Assembly (NCBI RefSeq): GCF_038024875.1 | Contig: NZ_CP136136.1 | Coordinates: 2,666,001-2,730,000 of the forward strand | Length of the DNA: 64,000 bases | Reading direction: 5' to 3' | Source: Gordonia rubripertincta | GTDB lineage: Bacteria; Actinomycetota; Actinomycetes; Mycobacteriales; Mycobacteriaceae | Shown here: positions 51,461-59,398 of the stretch, one piece after another | Numbering within the stretch: position 1 is the stretch's first letter | Layout: each line of letters starts with the position of its first letter | Made by a program: the position numbers and the translations under genes | The notes under the pieces: generated by a model | Seen by the model: only the letters and a program-made list of their open reading frames with translations | Database searches by the model: none | What the model was told of the DNA's origin: nothing

Positions 51461-52190
51461 TCTCGCACTACTGGTCGTCGCCGGCTTCGGCGCGGGCCTG
51501 ATCGGATACATCACCGGGCTGGCGTCCATCGTCAGCTATCCCGCACTTCTCGCGGTCGGTCTCACCCCGATCGCGGCGAATGTGACCAACACCGTCGCAC
51601 TCGTCGCGGTCGGGGTGGGCAGCACCGCCCAGTCGGGGAGGGCCCTGCTCGACGGCGACCGACGCCGCCTGGTCATCGGGCTGATCGCCGCCCTGATCGG
51701 CGGGACCATCGGCGCGGTACTGCTACTCCTCACGCCCGCCGAGGCCTTCGAGGCGCTGGTTCCGTTCCTGGTGGCCGTCGCCGCGACAGCGCTTCTCGTG
51801 CAACCGGTCCTGCGGCGGTGGGCGACCTCGCACGCCGAACGCCCCTGGGTGTTCGTCGTCGGGCTGACGCTGATCTGCATCTACGGCGGTTATTTCGGCG
51901 CCGGCGCGGGCATCATGATCCTCGCTCTGATGCTGGTGGTCACCAGCGAGCCGCTCTGGCGTGCAGCATTGTCGAAGTCGTTGTTCCTCGGCGTCGCCAA
52001 CGCGGTCGCCGCGGTCGGTTTCATGATCTTCGGGCCCGTCGACTGGTGGGCGGCCCTCGCGATGGCGATCGGCTGCCTCCTCGGCGGCTGGTGCGGACCG
52101 CCGGTCGTGAAACGCCTGCCCGCCGGCCCGCTGCGGATCGTCGTCGGACTGTGCGGTCTCGGCCTCGCGGTGTGGCTCGCGGTCGGCTGA
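51447..52190 (+). CDS. TSUP (TauE/SafE) family membrane transporter, unusual start
   Basis: About 247 residues with seven or eight hydrophobic segments. The first repeat, GFGAGLIGYITGLASIVSYP, then LLAVGLTPIAANVTNTVAL, matches the TSUP pattern, and a second repeat (GGYFGAGAGIMILALML) lies near residue 150. The family moves sulfur- or carbon-containing anions across the membrane. The conserved N-terminus lies upstream of the first in-frame GTG (51582), and the frame is open back to a TGA at 51420 with no ATG, GTG or TTG. ATT at 51447 with GGGG at good spacing is the best start. It is co-transcribed with purH, perhaps by chance of position. Confidence 0.75.
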   Translation: MSLTDLALLVVAGFGAGLIGYITGLASIVSYPALLAVGLTPIAANVTNTVALVAVGVGSTAQSGRALLDGDRRRLVIGLIAALIGGTIGAVLLLLTPAEAFEALVPFLVAVAATALLVQPVLRRWATSHAERPWVFVVGLTLICIYGGYFGAGAGIMILALMLVVTSEPLWRAALSKSLFLGVANAVAAVGFMIFGPVDWWAALAMAIGCLLGGWCGPPVVKRLPAGPLRIVVGLCGLGLAVWLAVG

Positions 52191-52332
52191 GCGTCCTCGT
52201 CACCTGTTGCCGGCCGGTCCGGTGCGTGGGATGAAAGCACACCGAGACCGCAAGTCACCCATCCGGAAGCCTTTTTCCTCGCCGCGGCGATAACTCTGGC
52301 TCCGGGTGCCCCGGGACGTCTAGACATGCACG

Positions 52333-53202
52333 GTGACTTTGTTCGTGGACATCGTTCCCGACGACGCGCCGGGGCGCCGTTCGGAACCGAGATCAGCCGG
52401 TGGATCGTCGCGCCTGCGCTCGATCGCCACCCGTGTCGGACTGCCGTTGCTGTCGGTGGTCGTGTTCGGGATCGTCTGGCAGCTCGTGGCCGTGAGCGGC
52501 ATCTGGAGCGAGACCTTCGTCCCGCGTCTGGGGACCGTGTGGCAGGCGTTCGTCGACATGTCCACGACGCACAACGGGATTCGCGGGTACGCCGACTACT
52601 ACTGGTGGGAACACCTGTACATGACGCTGCGCCGCGTGTTCGCGGGTGTGGTGATCGGAGTCGTCCTCGGCGTCCTGCTCGGGTTGGCCATGGGGACAGT
52701 CGGTTGGCTGCGGCGCCTCCTCGAGCCGTGGCTGACGTTCCTGCGCGCCTTGCCGCCGCTGGCCTACTTCTTCCTGCTCGTCATCTGGCTCGGCATCGAC
52801 GAGGCGCCCAAGATCACTCTGCTCGCACTCGCCGCGCTGCCGCCCGCGGCGGTCGCGACGACCGCCGCGGTCTCCGCCGCACCCGTGGCCCTGATCGAGG
52901 CCGCACGTGCGCTGGGCGCCTCCCGGGCCGAGGTGATCCGCGACGTCGTCGTCCCGTCGGCGCTTCCCGAGACCTTCACCGGCATAAGGCTTTCCGTCGG
53001 CATCGCCTATTCGTCGGTGGTGGCCGCCGAACTGTTCAACGGCATCCCCGGAATCGGTGGCGTGGTCAAAGACGCCAGCAACTACAACAACACCCCCGTC
53101 GTCCTGGTCGGCATCATCGCCATCGGTCTGTCCGGACTGATCATCGACGGGCTCCTTCGAACAATCGAGCACCGAGTGGTGCCGTGGCGCGGAAAGGTCT
53201 GA
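52333..53202 (+). CDS. ABC transporter permease, taurine/alkanesulfonate type
   Basis: A 289-residue inner-membrane protein. Six hydrophobic segments are visible. The EAA loop that contacts the ATPase reads EAARALGASRAEVIRDVVVP near residues 195-215. The GIRLSVGIAYSSVVAAELF segment is typical of the SsuC/TauC branch. The binding-protein gene follows after 6 bp and the ATPase after that, making one operon. A GTG start is used. The stretch from 52191 to 52332 before it shows no gene. Confidence 0.88.
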   Translation: MTLFVDIVPDDAPGRRSEPRSAGGSSRLRSIATRVGLPLLSVVVFGIVWQLVAVSGIWSETFVPRLGTVWQAFVDMSTTHNGIRGYADYYWWEHLYMTLRRVFAGVVIGVVLGVLLGLAMGTVGWLRRLLEPWLTFLRALPPLAYFFLLVIWLGIDEAPKITLLALAALPPAAVATTAAVSAAPVALIEAARALGASRAEVIRDVVVPSALPETFTGIRLSVGIAYSSVVAAELFNGIPGIGGVVKDASNYNNTPVVLVGIIAIGLSGLIIDGLLRTIEHRVVPWRGKV

Positions 53203-53208
53203 CACGCA

Positions 53209-54279
53209 ATGACAATCAACTCCGAGAAGGTGCGCAACCGTAGGGGAGCGCGCTCGGTGAGCGCACTTCTCGGCATGGTGGCAGCCGTGATGCTCGTGCT
53301 CGCCGGGTGCTCGGTGGACAACTCCGGGGATAGCAGCAAACCGACGATCCGTCTCGCCTACCAGTCGTTCCCGAGCGGCGACCTGATCGTCAAGAACAAC
53401 GGCTGGCTCGAAGAAGCACTGCCGGAATACAACATCAAGTGGACCAAGTTCGACTCCGGCGCCGACATCAACACCGCCTTCGTCGCCAAGGAGCTCGACT
53501 TCGGCGCGATCGGTTCGAGCCCGGTGGCCCGCGGCCTGTCCGCGCCGCTGAACATCCCGTACCAGGTCGTCTTCGTGCTCGACGTCGCCGGCGACAATGA
53601 GGCGCTGGTGGCCCGCAACGGCACCGGCATCGCCACCGTCGCCGATCTGAAGGGCAAGCGCGTCGCCACGGCCTTCGCGTCGACCGCGCACTACAGCCTG
53701 CTCGCCGCGCTGACCCAGGCCGGCGTGAACCCCGAGGACGTCGACCTGATCGACCTGCAGCCGCAGGCCTCGCTGGCCGCCTGGCAGCGCGGCGACGTCG
53801 ACGCGGTCTACACCTGGCTGCCCACACTCGACGAACTGCGCAAGGACGGCACGACGATCGTCGCCAGCCGCCAGCTCGCCACCGCGGGTAAGCCGACGCT
53901 CGACCTCGGCGTCGTCTCGACGGACTTCGCCGACGCCCATCCGGAGGTCGTCGACACCTGGCGCAAGGTCCAGGCGCGCGCCCTGACACTGATCAAGGAC
54001 GACCCGCAGGCTGCCGCCGAAGCGGTTGCGGCGCAGCTCAACACAACGCCCGAGGATGCGGCGAACCAGCTGAAGCGGGGCACCTATCTGACGGTCGCCG
54101 AACTCACCTCGCCGACCTGGCTCGGCACCGAGGGCAACCCGGGCAACCTCGCCGAGAACCTGCACAGTGCCGCCGAGTTCCTCGCCGAGCAGCAGCAGAT
54201 CCCGTCGGCGCCGCCGCTGAAGACCTTCCAGGACGCCATCTACACCAAGGGCCTGCCGGGTGTCGTCGAACAGCAGTAG
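53209..54279 (+). CDS. ABC transporter substrate-binding lipoprotein, taurine/alkanesulfonate type
   Basis: A 356-residue lipoprotein. The signal peptide ends in the lipobox LVLAGC, with Cys34 as the anchor. The mature domain is the NMT1/TauA-type fold: IRLAYQSFPSGDLIVKNNG at the start, DFGAIGSSPVARGL, ATAFASTAHYSLLAAL and WQRGDVDAVYTWLP later. It captures a sulfonate outside the membrane and hands it to the permease. Its 3' end overlaps the ATPase gene by 20 bp. The taurine specificity is inferred from the adjacent dioxygenase. Confidence 0.9.
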   Translation: MTINSEKVRNRRGARSVSALLGMVAAVMLVLAGCSVDNSGDSSKPTIRLAYQSFPSGDLIVKNNGWLEEALPEYNIKWTKFDSGADINTAFVAKELDFGAIGSSPVARGLSAPLNIPYQVVFVLDVAGDNEALVARNGTGIATVADLKGKRVATAFASTAHYSLLAALTQAGVNPEDVDLIDLQPQASLAAWQRGDVDAVYTWLPTLDELRKDGTTIVASRQLATAGKPTLDLGVVSTDFADAHPEVVDTWRKVQARALTLIKDDPQAAAEAVAAQLNTTPEDAANQLKRGTYLTVAELTSPTWLGTEGNPGNLAENLHSAAEFLAEQQQIPSAPPLKTFQDAIYTKGLPGVVEQQ

Positions 54280-55090
54280 CCAGGTCGTCGAGGCCGGCCA
54301 AGTCGCGGCGCCGATCGGCGGGGAGACCGGATCGATCAGTCTGCGAGACGTCACGCAGACCTACGGCTCCGGGTCCGACGCGGTCACCGCCGTCGGTCCG
54401 GTCGACCTCGAAGTGCCACCGGGCGAGTTCCTCGTCCTGGCCGGGGCGTCGGGATGCGGGAAGTCGACGCTGCTCCGGTTGATCGCGGGCTTCGAGCCCG
54501 CGACCTCGGGACAGGTCGAGGTGTCCGGGGGAGCGCCCGTCCCGGGCGTCACCGCGGGCGTCGTCTTCCAACAACCCCGTCTGTTCCCGTGGCGGACCGT
54601 CGGCGGCAACGTCGACCTCGCACTCAAGTACGCGCGGGTTCCCAAGGCGGAACGCGCGGCTCGTCGTGACGAACTGCTGCATCGCGTGGGGCTCGACGAC
54701 TCCGCGAACCGGAAGATCTGGGAGATCTCGGGTGGGCAGCAGCAACGTGTCGCCATCGCGCGGGCACTGGCCGCCGAGACATCGCTGCTGTTGCTGGACG
54801 AACCGTTCGCCGCGCTCGATGCCTTGACGCGCGAACGGCTGCAGGAGGATCTGCGGGCGGTGAGCACGGATTCGGGACGAACCAACGTGTTCGTCACCCA
54901 CAGTGCCGACGAGGCCGCCTTCCTCGGCAGCCGGATCGTCGTGCTCAGCCGGCGTCCGGGGCGGGTTGCCCTCGACCTCGCCTCGCCGCTGCCGCGGACC
55001 GGGGCGTCGCCCGACGAGTTGCGGGGTTCGCCCGAGTACGCCGCGCTGCGTGCGGAGATCGGCGCCGCGGTCAAGGCGGCGGCGGTGTAG
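54260..55090 (+). CDS. ABC transporter ATPase, taurine/alkanesulfonate type
   Basis: A 276-residue ATPase. Walker A is GASGCGKST near residue 63, the Q-loop FQQPRLFPWRTV near 103, the signature SGGQQQRVAIARAL near 157, Walker B LLLLDEPFAALD near 178, and the switch His in FVTHSADEAAF near 210. FPWRTV is characteristic of the SsuB/TauB branch. The GTG start lies inside the end of the binding-protein gene, so the two are translationally coupled. It completes the importer. Confidence 0.93.
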   Translation: MSSNSSSQVVEAGQVAAPIGGETGSISLRDVTQTYGSGSDAVTAVGPVDLEVPPGEFLVLAGASGCGKSTLLRLIAGFEPATSGQVEVSGGAPVPGVTAGVVFQQPRLFPWRTVGGNVDLALKYARVPKAERAARRDELLHRVGLDDSANRKIWEISGGQQQRVAIARALAAETSLLLLDEPFAALDALTRERLQEDLRAVSTDSGRTNVFVTHSADEAAFLGSRIVVLSRRPGRVALDLASPLPRTGASPDELRGSPEYAALRAEIGAAVKAAAV

Positions 55091-55115
55091 GGGAGAAACA
55101 GGAGCCGAGGCCGTG

Positions 55116-55161
55116 TTTTCCTCACCCTGGGCGCAACCCTGTCCGAGCGGGTGACGGGGGA
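55116..55161. repeat. Partial copy of the intergenic repeat seen near 29 kb
   Basis: TTTTCCTCACCCTG (55116-55129) and GAGCGGGTGACGGGGGA (55145-55161) resemble the two ends of the block at 29011-29180. The middle hairpin is missing, so this may be a shortened copy. It lies just after the ATPase gene and may help to end that transcript. Confidence 0.4.
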
Positions 55162-55204
55162 TTAGAAAGTACGGGTGTCCGTTTTCGTGCCGTCTGCCCC
55201 GCAC

Positions 55205-55230
55205 CACGACTGCTCGTCGAGCAAGTCGTG
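55205..55230 (+). other. Hairpin in the 280-bp gap before the TauD-type gene
   Basis: CACGACT and GCT pair with AGC and AGTCGTG around the loop CGTCG, with one bulged A, giving a ten-base-pair stem. It lies about 140 bp before the dioxygenase ATG. It may belong to a leader RNA or be a regulator site. No convincing gene is seen in the gap; a short open frame from 55175 runs into the dioxygenase gene. Confidence 0.35.
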
Positions 55231-55370
55231 TACCGGGCCGGCGGACGGAACGGAGTCGATGCGTCTGATGACGGTCCACTCGATGAACTGGTCCGACGGA
55301 TCCCACCATGGGTCCCCGCCGGCGGCTGTCGCTCCTCGCCCCCACCAGTCATCCTCGAGAAGGAACCCTC

Positions 55371-56294
55371 ATGACCATCTCCCATCCCGTTTCTGACGTC
55401 CGCACCTCTGTTGCTCGGACCGCCGCTCCCGTTGCCGGCATCGTCTCCTCGGGCGTCGAACTCGACGTCGACGAGTTCGGGCCCAGCTTCGGAGCCGAGA
55501 TCCGCGGCCTCGACGTCGCCACGGCGTCGGACGATGAGGTGCGGGCCGTCCGTCAGGCGCTGATCGACTACAAGGTCATCGTGCTGCGGAATCAGCAGCT
55601 CGACGACGCGTCGCACATCGAGTTCGGAAATCGGCTGGGCGACCTCACCTTCGGGCATCCGGTGTGGGACAGCGGGGACGTGCCGGATGAGGTCTATGAA
55701 CTCGACAGCGCCGACAACGGATTCGCCGACGTGTGGCACACCGACGTGACGTTCATGCCGCGTCCGCCGATGGGTTCGATCCTGCGCCCGGTCGTCTTGC
55801 CGCGCACCGGCGGTGACACCAACTGGGCCGACGCCGAACTCGCGTATCAGTCCCTGTCCGAGCCGATCCGACGCCTCGTCGACGGGCTGACCGCCGTGCA
55901 CGACGGCAGCCGCGAATTCGGCTACTACCTCAAGCAGCGCCGCAACGGGCGCGGAAATACCTGGGACGGAAAAGAAGTCACCGAACTCGCGCCGGTCAGC
56001 CATCCGGTGGTGCGTGTGCATCCCGAAACCGGCCGCAGATCGCTGTTCGTCAACCCGGGCTTCACCTCGCACATCGAGGGCGTCTCGGAAGCCGAGAGTC
56101 GCGGCATCCTCGACCTCCTCTACGCGCACATCACCAAGCCCGAGCACATCGTCCGCCACCGCTGGCGTCTCGGCGACCTGGTGCTGTGGGACAACCGCAA
56201 CACCCTGCACTACGCCAACCGCGACTACGGCGACAACCGTCGGGTCATGCACCGCATCACGCTGCGCGGTGACGCGCCTGTCGGACCTGCCTGA
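55371..56294 (+). CDS. tauD: TauD/TfdA family 2-oxoglutarate-dependent dioxygenase
   Basis: A 307-residue iron(II)/2-oxoglutarate enzyme. The metal triad is visible: H-T-D in VWHTDVTFMPRPPMGS (His about 123, Asp 125) and the distal His in RVMHRITLRG near 295. The Arg that binds 2-oxoglutarate would be the one in that last motif. VDEFGPSFGAEIRGLDVA is the family N-terminus. By context it releases sulfite from taurine or another sulfonate brought in by the ABC importer. CGAGAAGGAA precedes the ATG. The exact substrate could be another alkanesulfonate. Confidence 0.88.
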   Translation: MTISHPVSDVRTSVARTAAPVAGIVSSGVELDVDEFGPSFGAEIRGLDVATASDDEVRAVRQALIDYKVIVLRNQQLDDASHIEFGNRLGDLTFGHPVWDSGDVPDEVYELDSADNGFADVWHTDVTFMPRPPMGSILRPVVLPRTGGDTNWADAELAYQSLSEPIRRLVDGLTAVHDGSREFGYYLKQRRNGRGNTWDGKEVTELAPVSHPVVRVHPETGRRSLFVNPGFTSHIEGVSEAESRGILDLLYAHITKPEHIVRHRWRLGDLVLWDNRNTLHYANRDYGDNRRVMHRITLRGDAPVGPA

Positions 56295-56311
56295 GCCGCC
56301 CCCTACCCGAG

Positions 56312-56358
56312 GTCCGTATGACGTTGTGCCCGGTAGTCGGGCGCAACGTCATACGGAT
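56312..56358 (+). terminator. Long inverted repeat after tauD, probable terminator
   Basis: A 21-base arm (56312-56332, with core CCGTATGACGTTG) pairs with 56338-56358 (core CAACGTCATACGG) around GTAGT, with two mismatches. TCTTCTTTTG follows. The position 17 bp after the tauD stop and the T-rich trail fit a terminator. Confidence 0.8.
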
Positions 56359-56372
56359 CTTCTTTTGCCCCG

Positions 56373-56393
56373 CGTATTCAACCAAGGGGTTGA
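56373..56393. promoter_or_regulatory. ArsR operator, copy 1
   Basis: CGTATTCAACC-AAG-GGGTTGA is an imperfect palindrome. The same CGTATTCAACC start recurs 46 bp downstream. Its last bases form a perfect -35 box (TTGACA, 56390-56395), so binding should block RNA polymerase. Confidence 0.7.
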
Positions 56394-56418
56394 CAAGGTG
56401 CGCGGACAGGCGCATCGT

Positions 56419-56439
56419 CGTATTCAACCGAACGGTTGA
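56419..56439. promoter_or_regulatory. ArsR operator, copy 2
   Basis: TCAACCGAACGGTTGA within this site is symmetric and lies ten bases before the ArsR ATG. With copy 1 it brackets the promoter of the ArsR/SRPBCC operon, pointing to autorepression. Confidence 0.75.
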
Positions 56440-56448
56440 GGAGGGCGA

Positions 56449-56832
56449 ATGGCCGACGAGCTGTCCAAGGTGTTCGCCGCACTCGCGGACCCCACCCGGC
56501 GCGACATGGTCGCGCGGCTGGCGGTGTCCGACGCGACGGTCTCCCAGCTCGCCGAGCCGTACGACGTCAGCATCCAGGCGGTCTCCAAGCATCTGAAGGT
56601 GCTCGAGGACGCCGGTCTGGTGACCCGAACCCGGGAGGCCCAGAAACGTCCGGTCCATCTGGAAGCAGAGGTGTTCGACCTCATGACCAGGTGGATCGAG
56701 CGGTACCGGCAGCGGGCGGAGGAGCGCTACCAGCGCCTCGACGTCCTGCTCGCGGAGATGAACGACGGACCCGAGGCGGAACGTCCCGAGGTCGAGGACG
56801 AGAAGACGATCAGGAAAGGAAAGGTGTCATGA
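56449..56832 (+). CDS. ArsR-family transcriptional repressor (SRPBCC-linked type)
   Basis: A 127-residue winged-helix protein. VFAALADPTRRDMVARLAV is the ArsR opening helix, VSQLAEPYDVSIQAVSKHLK the recognition helix, and LVTRTREAQKRPVHLEAEVF the wing. The metal-binding CxCxxC of metal-sensing ArsR proteins is absent, so it is not a metal sensor. It belongs to the widespread pair ArsR plus AHSA1/SRPBCC protein. Twin operators lie directly upstream. The stop overlaps the SRPBCC gene by four bases (ATGA). Confidence 0.93.
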   Translation: MADELSKVFAALADPTRRDMVARLAVSDATVSQLAEPYDVSIQAVSKHLKVLEDAGLVTRTREAQKRPVHLEAEVFDLMTRWIERYRQRAEERYQRLDVLLAEMNDGPEAERPEVEDEKTIRKGKVS

Positions 56833-57323
56833 GCACCACCGCAACCCGCTACCCCGAGGCCGCGATCGAAGCCGACAAGGAGGTGCCGATCATCCGGATC
56901 ACCCGCGACTTCCGCGGTACGCCGGCTCAGCTCATGAAGGCGCACACCGATCCCGAACTGTTCGTTCGCTGGAACGGTCCGGACTCGGTCGCGAACCGCA
57001 TCGTCGAATGGGACGTCCGCGACGGCGGCAGCTGGCACTACATCTCCACGCATGAGGGGCAGGAGCACGGATTCCGCGGCTGCTTCCACACCGTGGGCGA
57101 GGACAAGATCGTGCAGACCTTCACCTGGCTGGGAATGCCCGATCAGGTGTCGCTGGAGACACTCTGGTTCGAGGACCTGGGTGACGGAACGACGCGCCTG
57201 CACGCCCAATCCCTGTGCGACAGCTTCGAAGCACGCGACGGCTGGTTGTCGTCGGGCATGGAGGTCGGCGTCAACGAGGGGTACGCCGGGATCGACAAGC
57301 TGCTCGCATCCGGGGAGCTGTAG
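56829..57323 (+). CDS. SRPBCC/AHSA1 domain protein
   Basis: A 164-residue single-domain protein. IIRITRDFRGTPAQLMKAHT is the START-like opening, ELFVRWNGPD follows, GGSWHYISTHEGQEHGFRG is the conserved core, and a C-terminal amphipathic helix closes the cavity. These proteins bind small hydrophobic ligands and are regularly paired with ArsR repressors. The ligand is unknown. It lies between arsR (4-bp overlap) and a DinB-type gene four bases downstream, so three genes form one operon. Confidence 0.9.
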   Translation: MSTTATRYPEAAIEADKEVPIIRITRDFRGTPAQLMKAHTDPELFVRWNGPDSVANRIVEWDVRDGGSWHYISTHEGQEHGFRGCFHTVGEDKIVQTFTWLGMPDQVSLETLWFEDLGDGTTRLHAQSLCDSFEARDGWLSSGMEVGVNEGYAGIDKLLASGEL

Positions 57324-57327
57324 GCCG

Positions 57328-57903
57328 ATGGGCCTCACCGAACTCGACCCCACCGCTCGGCATCGAGAGGTCGCGGGCGGATTCGCCGACGCGATCGCCG
57401 GCGTCTCCGACTGGGACGCACCGACGCCGGTCGACGGCTGGGTCGCACGGGATGTCGTCGCCCACCTCGTCGACTGGTTCACCGGATTCCTCGACGCCGG
57501 CGGCGTGCGATTGCCGGGTGGACCCGACGTCGACGACGACCCCGCGGGGGCATGGTCGGCGCATGCGGCTGCGGTCCAGCAACTGCTCGACGGCCCGTCG
57601 GCGCAGGAGACGTTCACCCACCCGATGGCGGGGGAGCACCGCCTCGCCGACGCGGTCGACCGGTTCTACACCGCGGACGTGTTCATGCACTCCTGGGACC
57701 TCGCCCGGTCGCAGGGCGTCACCCCGGACCTCGACCCCGACTACGCCAGGATGCTCCTCGACGGGATGATGCCCATCGACGGACTCCTGCGGGACTCGGG
57801 ACAGTACGGACCCGCGGTAGAGGTGCCCGCCGACGCCGACGCCGTCAGCCGCCTGATGGGCTTCGTCGGCCGCGACCCGGCCTGGTCGCCGGACGCTGCC
57901 TGA
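57328..57903 (+). CDS. DinB/maleylpyruvate isomerase-like mycothiol-dependent family protein (TIGR03086 type)
   Basis: A 191-residue four-helix-bundle protein. The opening ADAIAGVSDWDAPTPVDGW and then DVVAHLVDW, with a metal-ligand His, fit the actinobacterial TIGR03086/DinB family. ADVFMHSWDLARSQG supplies the other ligands. Members use mycothiol or bind a metal; few have known substrates. It begins four bases after the SRPBCC stop and so belongs to the ArsR-controlled operon, perhaps in detoxification. Confidence 0.8.
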   Translation: MGLTELDPTARHREVAGGFADAIAGVSDWDAPTPVDGWVARDVVAHLVDWFTGFLDAGGVRLPGGPDVDDDPAGAWSAHAAAVQQLLDGPSAQETFTHPMAGEHRLADAVDRFYTADVFMHSWDLARSQGVTPDLDPDYARMLLDGMMPIDGLLRDSGQYGPAVEVPADADAVSRLMGFVGRDPAWSPDAA

Positions 57904-57937
57904 GCTCGACCGCACGCACGCACATCACAACTCGGAG

Positions 57938-57943
57938 TAGCGT
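57938..57943 (+). promoter_or_regulatory. -10 box of a probable leaderless promoter for the AAA+ gene
   Basis: TAGCGT is followed by seven bases and then the GTG at 57951. The arrangement separates the AAA+/VWA operon from the ArsR operon upstream. Confidence 0.45.
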
Positions 57944-57950
57944 GGATCAC

Positions 57951-59387
57951 GTGCCAGAGGACAACTTCACCACCCATGGTTCTCAGTCGACCGAAACCCG
58001 CCACCCGTCACCCCGCACCCTGGGTGAACTGCGTGCCAGCGGCCACGTGCAGCGCAGCGTGCGCGACGAGATCCGCAACAACCTGCTGACCGCTCTCCGC
58101 GAGGGCCGCGACCCCTGGCCGGGGATCGTCGGCTTCGAGGCCACCGTCATCCCGCAGCTCGAACGCGCACTCATCGCCGGCCACGACGTCGTGATGCTCG
58201 GCGAGCGCGGCCAGGGCAAGACCCGCATCCTGCGTACCCTCGTCGGGCTCCTCGACGAGTGGACGCCGGTGATCGCCGGATCCGAGCTGGGCGAGCACCC
58301 GTACGAGCCGATCACCCCGGCGTCGATCCGCAAGGCCGCCAACCTGCTCGACGATCTGCCCATCGAGTGGCGTCACCGTTCGCAGCGGTACAGCGAGAAA
58401 CTCGCCACCCCCGACACGTCGGTGGCCGACCTCGTCGGCGACATCGACCCCATGAAGGTGGCCGAGGGTCGCAGTCTGGGTGATCCGGAGACCATCCACT
58501 TCGGACTCATCCCGCGCGCACATCGCGGCATCGTCGCGATCAACGAGCTCCCGGATCTCGCCGAGCGCATCCAGGTGTCGATGCTCAACGTGATGGAGGA
58601 GCGCGACATCCAGGTCCGCGGCTACACGCTGCGGCTTCCGCTCGACGTGCTCGTGATGGCGAGCGCCAACCCGGAGGACTACACCAACCGCGGTCGCATC
58701 ATCACCCCGCTGAAGGACCGCTTCGGCGCCGAGATCCGCACGCACTACCCGCTCGAACTCGACGACGAGGTCGCCGTCATCGAGCAGGAGGCCGACCTCA
58801 CCGCGAGCGTCCCGACCTTCATCACCGAGATCCTGGCGCGCTTCACCCGCTACGCCCGCGACCATCCGTCCATCGACCAGCGTTCGGGTGTTTCCGCACG
58901 CTTCTCCATCGCGGCTGCGGAAACCGTTGCCGCCGCGGCACTTCACCGCGCAGCGGTCACCGGTGAGGAGCAGGCGGTCGCGCGCGTCGTCGATCTCGAG
59001 TCGGTGGTCGAGGTGCTGCGCGGCAAGATCGAGTTCGAGTCCGGCGAGGAGGGGCGCGAGCTGGAGATCCTCGAGCACCTCATGCGCAAGTCCGTCGCCG
59101 ACACCGTGCGAGCCCATCTCGGCGGCATCGACATGGCCGCGCTCGTCGACGCGCTCGAGAACGGTGAACCGGTCGTGACCGGCGACCGTGTCCGGGCCGG
59201 CGACTTCCTGGGTTCGATTCCGTCCCCGGAGACCACCCGCACCGTGCTCGACGCGATCGCCGAGCGTCTCGACGCCGACATCGAGGGCGAGCGGGCGAGT
59301 GCCGTCGAACTGGCACTCGAGGGTCTGTTCCTGGCGCGTCGGATCGGCAAGGAAGCCGACGAGGCCGGCCAGACCATCTACGGCTGA
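57951..59387 (+). CDS. MoxR/magnesium-chelatase-like AAA+ ATPase
   Basis: A 478-residue AAA+ protein. Walker A is MLGERGQGKTRILRTL near residue 83, Walker B-like GIVAINELPDLAERIQ near 192, sensor-1 MASANPEDYTNRG near 233, followed by TPLKDRFGAEI and an Arg-finger region. SARFSIAAAETVAAAALHRA is the helical lid. It corresponds to Rv0958, annotated as a magnesium chelatase but in an organism without chlorophyll synthesis. It is a MoxR-type chaperone acting with the VWA protein encoded next (11-bp gap). The client is unknown. Confidence 0.92.
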   Translation: MPEDNFTTHGSQSTETRHPSPRTLGELRASGHVQRSVRDEIRNNLLTALREGRDPWPGIVGFEATVIPQLERALIAGHDVVMLGERGQGKTRILRTLVGLLDEWTPVIAGSELGEHPYEPITPASIRKAANLLDDLPIEWRHRSQRYSEKLATPDTSVADLVGDIDPMKVAEGRSLGDPETIHFGLIPRAHRGIVAINELPDLAERIQVSMLNVMEERDIQVRGYTLRLPLDVLVMASANPEDYTNRGRIITPLKDRFGAEIRTHYPLELDDEVAVIEQEADLTASVPTFITEILARFTRYARDHPSIDQRSGVSARFSIAAAETVAAAALHRAAVTGEEQAVARVVDLESVVEVLRGKIEFESGEEGRELEILEHLMRKSVADTVRAHLGGIDMAALVDALENGEPVVTGDRVRAGDFLGSIPSPETTRTVLDAIAERLDADIEGERASAVELALEGLFLARRIGKEADEAGQTIYG

Positions 59388-59398
59388 GGGAGAACACA

